Shown in pieces: positions 36,125 through 43,629 of a DNA stretch of 64,000 nucleotides. This DNA is from Mucilaginibacter sp. (GTDB lineage Bacteria > Bacteroidota > Bacteroidia > Sphingobacteriales > Sphingobacteriaceae). The stretch's first letter is position 1. Each line of letters opens with the position of its first letter. Below the pieces are notes generated by a model. The model had not been told where the DNA came from. It was given only the letters and a program-made list of their open reading frames with translations, and made no database searches. The position numbers and the translations under genes were made by a program. Location: NCBI RefSeq assembly GCF_028288185.1, contig NZ_JAQBOF010000008.1:310001-374000 (forward strand), read 5' to 3'.

Positions 36125-36142
36125 TATGCAATCGATTGCATA
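36125..36142. promoter_or_regulatory. Perfect 18-bp LacI-type operator palindrome
   Basis: TATGCAATCGATTGCATA is fully symmetric around CG, the form typical of LacI/GalR operators. It lies upstream of the DUF1080/dehydrogenase pair and downstream of the aspartate kinase gene. Its half site ATCGATTGCATA also occurs at 12476-12487, before the GH28 gene. Confidence 0.65.
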
Positions 36143-36165
36143 GAAGATATCAAATGAATATTACC

Positions 36166-37530
36166 TTACCCAACCGCTTTATTCAAAGCGATAATTGCAG
36201 TTTTAAACTGCTCGCGCGCAATTAAAAATTGGATGTTAACCTTGCGTAAAGCAACACCGGCGCTGATGATATTGATATCGCTTTTTGCCAACGCGGTAGC
36301 ACTTTTTGCCAATAATCCCGGCTGATCCATATTGGTGCCTAGCAGGCAAACCATGGCTACGGGTTCATAAGTTACTTTTTCAAACAATGCTTGCAAGTCG
36401 TCAATTAGCTCCTGTTTGAAATCATTCTCCCAAATAACAATGGTGATGCTATTGGCGCTGGTTGTTTTAAAGGTATAGCTGGTATTGTGTTGGTAAAACA
36501 GCTGCATAATTTGCATATCGCTGCCTACGTTGCCCACCATCAATGGGTCGTAAATGTCTATCAGCAATAGCTGATCGGTGCCGGTAATTACCTCAACACG
36601 TTTTAATGTCGATACATATTCGCGCGTAATAAGCGTGCCTGGGTGTGCAGGTTCGAAAGTATTTTTTATGCGGAGATGAATACCGTTTATCTCCAATGGT
36701 TTTGATGCTTTCGGGTGGATAGCCTCCATGCCTACATCAGCCAATTGATCGGCAATGTCATAGTTGGTATTACCAACGGGCTGTACATTATCAATACCCA
36801 CCAATGCCGGGTCGGCCGTTGATAAATGGTATTCTTTATGGATGATAGCTTCCTGCGGTTTTAAGATCTCTGCTATCTTGCTGAAAGTAACTTCAGAATA
36901 ACCCCGGTCAAATTCGCGCATAATGCCTTCGGTACCCTTGGTGTAGCCGGTAGCTATACAAATACAATTTTGCAGGTCGATGTTTGCAAAAGCGTCCTTA
37001 ATGCGTTGATCTATAGTAAAAGGCTTTTGGTCATCAAAGCCGCTCAGGTCAACCAGCCTTGCGTTAAGCCCTTTATTTTGTAAAATATTGGTTAATACGT
37101 AAGCCGAATGTGTTTCGCCTATTGAAGCCAGTATCTCTCTGGCGGCTTGTAATACCCCCTCGTTAACATAACCTGATGCCAGCATAATGGCAGCACTTTC
37201 TAAATAAGTTTGTGCTTTAGCTACGTGCTGCTCAATAAAAGCATCGGCAATAGCCAAGTCAAGCCCTAGTGATTGATATTGCTGGTTGATCTCCTTTAGC
37301 TTTGAAACTAGCTCTTGTAAAGGTGTATGGAAATCTTCATGCTGTACTATGCGATGATAGACGCCCGGGGCCTTGGTCTTTTTATTTTCCAGTAAAAGGT
37401 TAGTAACGCCCGAAAAAGCGGATACCACCAATACCCGGTTATAGGGCTGGTCATTAAAATAAACAATGTTTTTAATCACATCGGCTAACGCGCTCATAGA
37501 GGTGCCGCCTATTTTTTCTACAGTCAACAT
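36166..37530 (-). CDS. Aspartate kinase
   Basis: A 454-residue protein starting MLTVEKIGGTSMSALADVI, the aspartokinase phosphate-binding motif (K-x-G-G-T-S), followed by VLVVSAFSGVTN. Conserved kinase segments are DLSGFDDQ and the FDRGYSEVTFSKIA loop. Two regulatory ACT domains occupy the C-terminal third (DIYDPLMVGNVGSDMQIM, MVCLLGTNMDQPGLLAKSATALAKSDINII). It phosphorylates aspartate in the lysine/threonine/methionine route. No homoserine dehydrogenase is fused or adjacent. The gene stands alone between two repeat or regulatory regions. Confidence 0.9.
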   Translation of the reverse strand: MLTVEKIGGTSMSALADVIKNIVYFNDQPYNRVLVVSAFSGVTNLLLENKKTKAPGVYHRIVQHEDFHTPLQELVSKLKEINQQYQSLGLDLAIADAFIEQHVAKAQTYLESAAIMLASGYVNEGVLQAAREILASIGETHSAYVLTNILQNKGLNARLVDLSGFDDQKPFTIDQRIKDAFANIDLQNCICIATGYTKGTEGIMREFDRGYSEVTFSKIAEILKPQEAIIHKEYHLSTADPALVGIDNVQPVGNTNYDIADQLADVGMEAIHPKASKPLEINGIHLRIKNTFEPAHPGTLITREYVSTLKRVEVITGTDQLLLIDIYDPLMVGNVGSDMQIMQLFYQHNTSYTFKTTSANSITIVIWENDFKQELIDDLQALFEKVTYEPVAMVCLLGTNMDQPGLLAKSATALAKSDINIISAGVALRKVNIQFLIAREQFKTAIIALNKAVG

Positions 37531-37575
37531 AATTTTGCGAAACTATAAAATTTTAGTCAGATGCTTAAACGGAAG

Positions 37576-37773
37576 TTGCAATCGGGTGCAAATCAAACTG
37601 TCGCCACGATCTTTTGGCTAAAGCCGTTAGTTTCTTATTTATTCTTACCCGCCCCTTAAAAGGGGCGGCAATTCTTTATCAGTTCATTGCCGTTGGCTTT
37701 AGCCAACGGATAAAGGGCCATTAAAACAGGGCTTTAGCCAAAATCGCGACAATTTGATTTGCACCTGTTGCAA
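37576..37773. repeat. Palindromic repeat element with long imperfect terminal inverted repeats
   Basis: Left arm 37576-37625 and right arm 37730-37773 are imperfect inverted copies, sharing GGTGCAAATCAAA, TGTCGC and TTGGCTAAAGCC. Inside are two perfect hairpins: CCGCCCCTTAAAAGGGGCGG (37649-37668) and CGTTGGCT-TT-AGCCAACG (37691-37708). It fills most of the 346-bp divergent gap between aspartate kinase and the lysozyme gene. No ORF is inside. The structure suggests a REP- or MITE-like element. Confidence 0.8.
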
Positions 37774-37876
37774 TCTGTTAAAATTGCGTTACGTTTATGA
37801 AGAGTTACCTATGATCCTACAAATATAATGTTCGGTATATTTCATCCGGTAGGATGTAAGTTAGTAATTTAGCTGT

Positions 37877-38758
37877 GTGGCTATACCAAAGAAATATCCG
37901 TTAACAAAACCTAAACCCAGGTCAAGTCCGCGTAAAAAAGCGGTAATAAAAAAGAAAAAACCTACATCGTATAAATTTTCGTGGAGATGGTTGGGGTTTG
38001 GTATATTGCTTGTATTACTGTCTCCGTTTTATTATGGTTATGTGTTAAAGTTATTTACCAGCACCTGGCAATGGTTCAGGGATATAGGCGAGAATCCTCA
38101 TTACCGCACCTATAAAAGTTTTAACATCCCCATTCCGTCTAAATACACTATTCATGGTATTGATGTATCTTACGCACAGGGAAAAATAGATTGGCAAAAG
38201 GTAAGCAAAATGCGGGAGGACAGTGTGCATATTAGTTTTGCTTTTATAAAAGCCACCGAAGGATTACTAACTGTTGATCCTTATTTTAAAAGAAATTGGC
38301 GCGAAGGCCCTAAAGCTGGTATTGCTTGTGGCGCTTATCATTTTTTCAGACCAGAAAAGAACGGTTTATGGCAGGCCCGTTTCTTTTTGCAAAATGTAAA
38401 ACCAGAAAAAGGTGATCTGCCACCGGTAGTTGATATTGAACAATTAGACGGAGTGACACCCGAAACAATGCGCAGGGAGCTAAAGGCTTTTTTAACAAAA
38501 GTTGAATCAAGCACTGGTGTAAGGCCCATTATATATTCCGGTTTAAGCTTTTATAACGACTACCTGGATGGTTACTTTGATCATTATCATTTATGGATAG
38601 CGCATTATCACCAGGAAGAGTTGCAAATGGGGAAAAATACTAACTGGTGGTTTTGGCAGCACTCAGACATTGCCAAAATCAACGGCATAGCTCATACCGT
38701 TGATTTTGATGCTTTTAAAGGCGACAGCCTTTCTTTTAGGCGTTTATTGGTTAACTAA
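37877..38758 (+). CDS. Membrane-anchored GH25 lysozyme
   Basis: A 293-residue protein: a very basic N-terminus (residues 5-30, rich in Lys and Pro), a single transmembrane helix (about 37-57) and a GH25 domain from residue 92. HGIDVSYAQGKIDW holds Asp96, and VVDIEQ holds Asp186 and Glu188, the DxE pair; AFIKATEG and WQHSD are further family strands. GH25 enzymes cut the beta-1,4 MurNAc-GlcNAc bond in peptidoglycan. The start is GTG at 37877, since no ATG fits. Its 3' end overlaps the convergent hydroxylase gene by 15 bases. A role in wall remodelling is more likely than attack on others, given the anchor. Confidence 0.92.
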   Translation: MAIPKKYPLTKPKPRSSPRKKAVIKKKKPTSYKFSWRWLGFGILLVLLSPFYYGYVLKLFTSTWQWFRDIGENPHYRTYKSFNIPIPSKYTIHGIDVSYAQGKIDWQKVSKMREDSVHISFAFIKATEGLLTVDPYFKRNWREGPKAGIACGAYHFFRPEKNGLWQARFFLQNVKPEKGDLPPVVDIEQLDGVTPETMRRELKAFLTKVESSTGVRPIIYSGLSFYNDYLDGYFDHYHLWIAHYHQEELQMGKNTNWWFWQHSDIAKINGIAHTVDFDAFKGDSLSFRRLLVN

Positions 38759-40465
38759 TAGGGATAAGCCGTCATTGATCAATTTATTTAATTCGGGTTG
38801 TTGGGCAGCCTTGTCTTTTAAATAGCCGGTTATAGTTTGGGCTAATGCTGTTTGCTGATCCAATAATTCTAATATTTCCATTGCGCATAGCCAATCATTC
38901 GGGAAATCTTTATGCAACGTCTGCCATAAATGATCCAAGCGTTCGTGCCCTGTTTTATGTTCTCTACAATTTCTTACCCGTTGATATAAACGATGCAGGT
39001 TTAACGTGCTTTCTGAATAAGTAGGATGATAAGTTGTGGTTTTGGGCCGATAACCGATTTCTTCAAAAGTGCTTTTGTTGGCAGCGCCACTAAAAACAGA
39101 CACTATATACTCGCCAACCGCCATATCATAAGCGCCCCATGACGGATCAAACAAGCACTCGCCGTTTTTATTCATAACCGTACAATCGGCAAAGGAGATC
39201 AATATGTTTTTATGATTCTGTTGCAATATTTTGGTAACAGTACCCATAACCATTATACCGCTTTCAAAATGTAGGACAAGCAGTTTCCCAATTTCGATAG
39301 ATTGGTACTCAAGCGGAACTTTTTCATCGATCAGTTTTCCAACCGGCGAGCTATAGCCGTCTTTATGATAGTTTTTGCCATGCCCATCCAGTTGCTTATC
39401 CTCAAAAGCCAAAGCAGATGGGCCTGTCATTTTTATAAATGATGGTTTGCCATTATGCTTTATAAAATCAGTTAATGTCCCCGTAACCTGCAAGCCCGAA
39501 CTGTATACAACGGTACAGGTATTATTACTCTCCATCGCTTTTTGCAAACCATAAACACCACCAACCCTAAACGCCATTTTGTCGGCAAATTGCTCTAAAA
39601 CGTCTATCAAATTTTGGAAGGTTTCCGTAACAAACAACTGCTGCTGGGGCTGGGTAATATCATAAGGGTAATTTACCGCGTATTGGTTATACCATAGCTT
39701 TTTTACATCAGGCCGCATACAGGTGGCGCTTTCGCCGATAGATGACAACAAGCCCGCACCATAGATCTTTGGATTTTCCAAATTCCCTATCAATCCATAC
39801 TCTACCGTCCACCAATGTAAGCGACTCAATAGAGCCATTTCAGACGGTTCACCCATGTTTTTTTGCCAGTAGGCTACCTGGTCTTCGGCTTTTTTTAGGT
39901 CGATAGGATCGGCATCGGGCATTTCCTTTAAAATGGATAACGCGCGGATAGCCTCATACAACTCATAGTCCTGCGCCGAGAACATGGCTTTAGCACCTAT
40001 CGACCCAAAATAACTTAAATACTGGTGATAGTCCGGGTCGGCAATAATAGGCGCATGGCCTGCGGATTCATGGATAATATCTGGTGCTGGCGTGTATTCA
40101 ATATGCTTTAACTGTCGGATATCGGCAGCAATAACCAACACTTTGTAAGCCTGGTACTCCATAAAGGCAGCCGGCGGGATAAAGCCATCAACCGTAACCG
40201 CACCCCAGCCAATTTTAGCCAATGCATCGTTCATTTCCTGTAGCTTGGGAATACGCTCGATAGTTAAGCCCGCTTTCTCCAAACCGGGGATATACGGATA
40301 GTAAGCTACATCTTTTAAATAGCTATAGTTTTGCCGCATAACGTAGCGCCAAATGGCCTGGTCTATTGGCGTATAATGCTCATAATGCTGGTCTACAATG
40401 TATTGCCGCAAGTGTTTGGGTAACGCTTTTACTTGCGGATTATTTAAATCTTCGAAGCTATCCAT
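38744..40465 (-). CDS. Aromatic amino acid hydroxylase (phenylalanine 4-monooxygenase), long form
   Basis: A 573-residue protein whose first 300 residues are the iron/pterin hydroxylase domain: GFIPPAAFMEYQA, Fe ligands H132 and H137 in IIHESAGHAP, and E222 in HWWTVEYGLIG. It converts phenylalanine to tyrosine. Residues about 310-573 form an extension absent from the short (about 270-300 residue) proteobacterial enzymes; I see no named domain in it. The gene is the last of the tyrosine catabolic operon, 6 bases after the dioxygenase gene, so phenylalanine feeds directly into homogentisate formation. Confidence 0.9.
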   Translation of the reverse strand: MDSFEDLNNPQVKALPKHLRQYIVDQHYEHYTPIDQAIWRYVMRQNYSYLKDVAYYPYIPGLEKAGLTIERIPKLQEMNDALAKIGWGAVTVDGFIPPAAFMEYQAYKVLVIAADIRQLKHIEYTPAPDIIHESAGHAPIIADPDYHQYLSYFGSIGAKAMFSAQDYELYEAIRALSILKEMPDADPIDLKKAEDQVAYWQKNMGEPSEMALLSRLHWWTVEYGLIGNLENPKIYGAGLLSSIGESATCMRPDVKKLWYNQYAVNYPYDITQPQQQLFVTETFQNLIDVLEQFADKMAFRVGGVYGLQKAMESNNTCTVVYSSGLQVTGTLTDFIKHNGKPSFIKMTGPSALAFEDKQLDGHGKNYHKDGYSSPVGKLIDEKVPLEYQSIEIGKLLVLHFESGIMVMGTVTKILQQNHKNILISFADCTVMNKNGECLFDPSWGAYDMAVGEYIVSVFSGAANKSTFEEIGYRPKTTTYHPTYSESTLNLHRLYQRVRNCREHKTGHERLDHLWQTLHKDFPNDWLCAMEILELLDQQTALAQTITGYLKDKAAQQPELNKLINDGLSLLVNQ

Positions 40466-40471
40466 TGCTGC

Positions 40472-41623
40472 TTATAAGTTTCCTCTTAATTCCTGTTCCC
40501 GCTCAATCGCTTCAAACAAAGCCTTAAAATTACCTGCACCAAATGATTTGGCACCTTTACGCTGTATGATCTCGAAGAACAAAGTAGGCCTGTCCTCAAC
40601 TGGTTTGGTAAAGATCTGGAGTAAGTAGCCTTCGTCATCACGGTCAACCAAAATACCTAGTTTCTCCAACGGACCTAAATCTTCATCAATATGGCCGACA
40701 CGCGCGGTTAGTTCTTTATAGTACGATGTCGGTACAGTTAAAAACTCAACCCCACGGCTTTGCAGTTCTGTTACTGTTTTTACAATATCATGTGTGGCTA
40801 ATGCCAGATGTTGTACGCCTTCGCCTTCATAAAACTCTAAATACTCTTCTATTTGCGATTTCTTTTTACCCTCGGCCGGTTCGTTTATCGGGAACTTTAC
40901 GTAGCCATTGCCATTGCTCATCACCTTGCTCATTAAAGCAGAATATTCTGTCGAGATCATTTTATCATCAAACGTCAGGATATTTTTAAAGCCCATAATG
41001 TCTTCATAAAAATTAACCCAATCGTTCATTTTATGCCAGCCTACGTTGCCTACGCAATGGTCAACATATAATAAACCGGTATCAGTTGGCTGATAAGCAG
41101 TCTGATGCGCCTGGTATCCCGGCAGGAATAAACCTTTATAATTTTTGCGTTCGATAAACAGGTGTACCGTTTCGCCATACAGTTTGATGCCGCTGGTACG
41201 CACTTCGCCAAACTCATCGGTGATGGTTTGGGGTTGCTGGTAAAGCTCGGCACCGCGACTGGTTGTTTGTTTAAAGGCATCATAAGCGTCATCAACCCAA
41301 AGTGCAAGCACCTTTACACCATCGCCATGTTTTTTAATGTGCTCGGCAATTGGATGGTCAGAGTGCAGGGGAGTGGTCAGTACCAATCGTATCTTACCTT
41401 GTTGCAAAACATACGATGCGCGGTCACGCACACCAGTTTCGGGCCCGGCATAAGCCAGGTCCTGGAAACCGAAAGCCGTTTTATAATAATGCGCGGCTTG
41501 CTTGGCGTTGCCTACGTAAAACTCAATGTAGTCGGTGCCGTTGAGGGGTAGGAAATCGGCAGCCCCCTCTAAATCTCCCCCGGTAGGGGAGACTTTTTTA
41601 TTTTCGATTGTTTGTGTTGTCAT
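40472..41623 (-). CDS. hppD: 4-hydroxyphenylpyruvate dioxygenase
   Basis: A 383-residue two-domain vicinal oxygen chelate enzyme. The N-terminal domain begins at LNGTDYIEFYVGNAKQAAHYYKTAFGF; the catalytic C-terminal domain has DHCVGNV with the first Fe His, GVQHLALATHDI with the second, and LQIFTKPVEDRPTLFFEIIQR with the Glu ligand. It turns 4-hydroxyphenylpyruvate into homogentisate. Residues 11-22 (VSPTGGDLEGAA) are encoded by a palindromic repeat, an unusual in-frame insertion. Upstream in the operon, across another repeat, lies homogentisate dioxygenase. Confidence 0.95.
   Translation of the reverse strand: MTTQTIENKKVSPTGGDLEGAADFLPLNGTDYIEFYVGNAKQAAHYYKTAFGFQDLAYAGPETGVRDRASYVLQQGKIRLVLTTPLHSDHPIAEHIKKHGDGVKVLALWVDDAYDAFKQTTSRGAELYQQPQTITDEFGEVRTSGIKLYGETVHLFIERKNYKGLFLPGYQAHQTAYQPTDTGLLYVDHCVGNVGWHKMNDWVNFYEDIMGFKNILTFDDKMISTEYSALMSKVMSNGNGYVKFPINEPAEGKKKSQIEEYLEFYEGEGVQHLALATHDIVKTVTELQSRGVEFLTVPTSYYKELTARVGHIDEDLGPLEKLGILVDRDDEGYLLQIFTKPVEDRPTLFFEIIQRKGAKSFGAGNFKALFEAIEREQELRGNL
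41558..41593. repeat. Palindromic repeat translated inside the dioxygenase gene
   Basis: TCTCCCC (41574-41580) and GGGGAGA (41586-41592) form a hairpin followed by AAATCTCCCC/GGGGGCT-type sequence of the kind found as dispersed repeats in related genomes. Here it lies in codons 11-22 of the 4-hydroxyphenylpyruvate dioxygenase gene, in frame, ahead of the conserved domain. Confidence 0.6.
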
Positions 41624-41662
41624 GATGTGGAGATATTTGCATTTTTTTATTGTATTTCAAAC

Positions 41663-41816
41663 AACCCTCTTTCCCGCTTGCGAAAGAGAGGGTCGCGCTC
41701 GCCGTACGCGGGTCGCGGGGTGAGTCCTCGCCGCCATGTTTAAACGCGAGCCGTCGACTCACCCAGTCATCGCTTCACTTGACCACCCTCTCTTCGCCCT
41801 TGGCGTAAAGAGGGTT
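41663..41816. repeat. Palindromic repeat between the two dioxygenase genes
   Basis: Ten-base perfect terminal inverted repeats AACCCTCTTT (41663-41672) and AAAGAGGGTT (41807-41816) enclose a second inverted pair, GGGTGAGTC (41718-41726) and GACTCACCC (41756-41764). Each end is also a hairpin (for example CCCTCTTTC with GAAAGAGAGGG at 41665-41692). It fills the only large gap of the tyrosine operon, and its G+C-rich middle differs from the surroundings. Confidence 0.75.
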
Positions 41817-41826
41817 AGTTGAGTTA

Positions 41827-42984
41827 TTAGCTTACCCAACTCTTATAATAATTCTCATCCTCTATTCTAATCGCATCTTCCGTCAGCATCAACGGTCGGA
41901 AAGGGTCTATCATCACTGCTAGTTCATCGGTTGATTCCTTACCGATAGATTTCTCTACCGAACCCGGCGCAGGGCCATGAGGTATACCCCCGGGGTGCAG
42001 GGTGATTTGTCCTTTTACTACACTTTTTCGGCTCATAAAGTCGCCATCTACATAGTATAATACTTCATCACTATCTACATTGCTATGATTGTAGGGTGCA
42101 GGGATTGAAAGCGGGTGATAATCAAACTTGCGTGGTACAAATGAGCAGATCACGAAATTATGCCCCTCGAAAGTTTGATGTACCGGTGGCGGCTGATGTA
42201 AGCGCCCGGTTATGGGCTCAAAATCATGGATAGAAAATGCCCATGGATAATGAAAGCCGTCCCATCCTACAAAATCAAAAGGATGTGTGCCGTAGATGTA
42301 GGGATATATTAGACCCTGCTTTTTTATCAGAATTTTAAAATCGCCTTTTTCATCATGAGTCTCCAAATTTTCAGGCTGGCGGATATCGCGCTCACAATAA
42401 GGTGCTTGTTCCATTAATTGCCCGGCACTGTTCAAATAGCGTTTTGGCGGGCGTATGGGACTAAAGCTCTCCACAATAAACAAACGGTTAGCTTCGGTAT
42501 CAAACTCCATCTGATAAATAGTGCCGCGAGGGATTATCAGGTAATCGCCGTAAGCAAACTTGATATTACCAAAGCCGGTTTTTAGCGTGCCTGTTCCTTC
42601 ATGGATAAATACCACCTCATCGGCCTGGCTATTTTTGTAGAAATAGTCGGTCATTGATTTGCGTGGAGCAGCCAGCGAAATATGCAGATCGCTGTTAACC
42701 AAAACCGGTTTGCGGCTTTGCAGGTAATCATCCTCGGGCTTTATGTTAAATCCCATCAGGCTGGTATGTTTGAGATGTTTTTCGCGGGCTATTTTTGGTT
42801 CAACCGAATATGGTTCGCCTAACTCTTTAACCATCGTTGGCGGGTAGGTATGATAAACCAGCGAGTACACGCTGGAGAACCCTTCGGTCGAAACCAGTTC
42901 CTCTGCATATAAAGTACCATCCGGCTTCCTGAACTGGGTATGCCGTTTGTGCGGGATTTTCCCTAAGGTATGATAGCTTGGCAT
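41827..42984 (-). CDS. hmgA: Homogentisate 1,2-dioxygenase
   Basis: A 385-residue cupin-fold enzyme with HTQFRKPDGTLYAEELVSTEGFSSVYSLVYH at the N-terminus, FIHEGTGTLKTGFGNIKFAYGDYLIIPRGT in the first cupin, and the metal-site region PPPVHQTFEGHNFVICSFVPR and LHPGGIPHGPAPG in the second. It opens the homogentisate ring to maleylacetoacetate. Size is normal for the Bacteroidota branch, somewhat shorter than the human enzyme. It is 3 bases from the flavin reductase gene upstream, so the two are co-translated in practice. Confidence 0.93.
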   Translation of the reverse strand: MPSYHTLGKIPHKRHTQFRKPDGTLYAEELVSTEGFSSVYSLVYHTYPPTMVKELGEPYSVEPKIAREKHLKHTSLMGFNIKPEDDYLQSRKPVLVNSDLHISLAAPRKSMTDYFYKNSQADEVVFIHEGTGTLKTGFGNIKFAYGDYLIIPRGTIYQMEFDTEANRLFIVESFSPIRPPKRYLNSAGQLMEQAPYCERDIRQPENLETHDEKGDFKILIKKQGLIYPYIYGTHPFDFVGWDGFHYPWAFSIHDFEPITGRLHQPPPVHQTFEGHNFVICSFVPRKFDYHPLSIPAPYNHSNVDSDEVLYYVDGDFMSRKSVVKGQITLHPGGIPHGPAPGSVEKSIGKESTDELAVMIDPFRPLMLTEDAIRIEDENYYKSWVS

Positions 42985-42987
42985 AAT

Positions 42988-43626
42988 TTATTGAGTTAAT
43001 GTTTCATTAATAGGTTTGGGTAACGCAAACAAACTCTCCGGCGTTACGCGGGTATACCAGTCGCTGCCGAGGCGGGCAACCAGGTCAAAATTTTCTTGTA
43101 TGGGCTTGCCTGTTTCATCCAAAAGGTCTTCTCTAAAATGGATTGTCTTAATTTCGGCCAAAACCAAGTTGCCTGCACCGGGGCCATTGCCTAGCGGAAT
43201 GATCTGTTTAACCAAACATTCTAATTGCACCGGCGATTCGGCAACGCGGGGTGGTTTTACATGTATCGAGGCTAACTCTGTTAAACCGGCCTCAGTAAAT
43301 TCATTCACACCTTTAGCGTATTCGGCGCTGGCCTGGTTTACTTTGTAAACAATGTTATGATCCACAATATTGATCACACACTCTGCTACTTCCTGAACAT
43401 TTTCCAGCGTGTGTTTGGTAGTATTATCCCTAACCCTGCGCGATGGCGAAAAGATACACACCGGCGGGTTAGCGCTAAACAAATTAAAAAAGCTAAACGG
43501 GCTTAGGTTAATCTTACCATCTTTATCAATGGTTGATACCAACGCAATTGGCCGCGGCGCAATGGCATGCTGTAGGTAATTATGTACCTGCGCTGTAGTC
43601 ATCTCGTTGGTTTCAAAGGTTTTCAT
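42988..43626 (-). CDS. Flavin reductase family / FMN-binding split-barrel protein
   Basis: A 212-residue protein with the flavin reductase-like split barrel: IAPRPIALVSTIDKDGKINLSPFSFFNLFSANPPVCIFSP, then DNTTKHTLENVQEVAECVINIVD and VQLECLVKQIIPLG. Family members bind FMN and either reduce free flavin or serve as flavoproteins. Its place between homogentisate dioxygenase and the FAH gene, with 3-base gaps on both sides, shows that it belongs to tyrosine breakdown, but the step is not known to me. None of the enzymes encoded beside it is a two-component flavin monooxygenase. Confidence 0.85.
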   Translation of the reverse strand: MKTFETNEMTTAQVHNYLQHAIAPRPIALVSTIDKDGKINLSPFSFFNLFSANPPVCIFSPSRRVRDNTTKHTLENVQEVAECVINIVDHNIVYKVNQASAEYAKGVNEFTEAGLTELASIHVKPPRVAESPVQLECLVKQIIPLGNGPGAGNLVLAEIKTIHFREDLLDETGKPIQENFDLVARLGSDWYTRVTPESLFALPKPINETLTQ

Positions 43627-43629
43627 CGG

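Noticed and set aside
37877..38758. Phage endolysin
   Set aside because: GH25 is common in phages, but here it has a basic N-terminus and membrane anchor and no phage genes are around.
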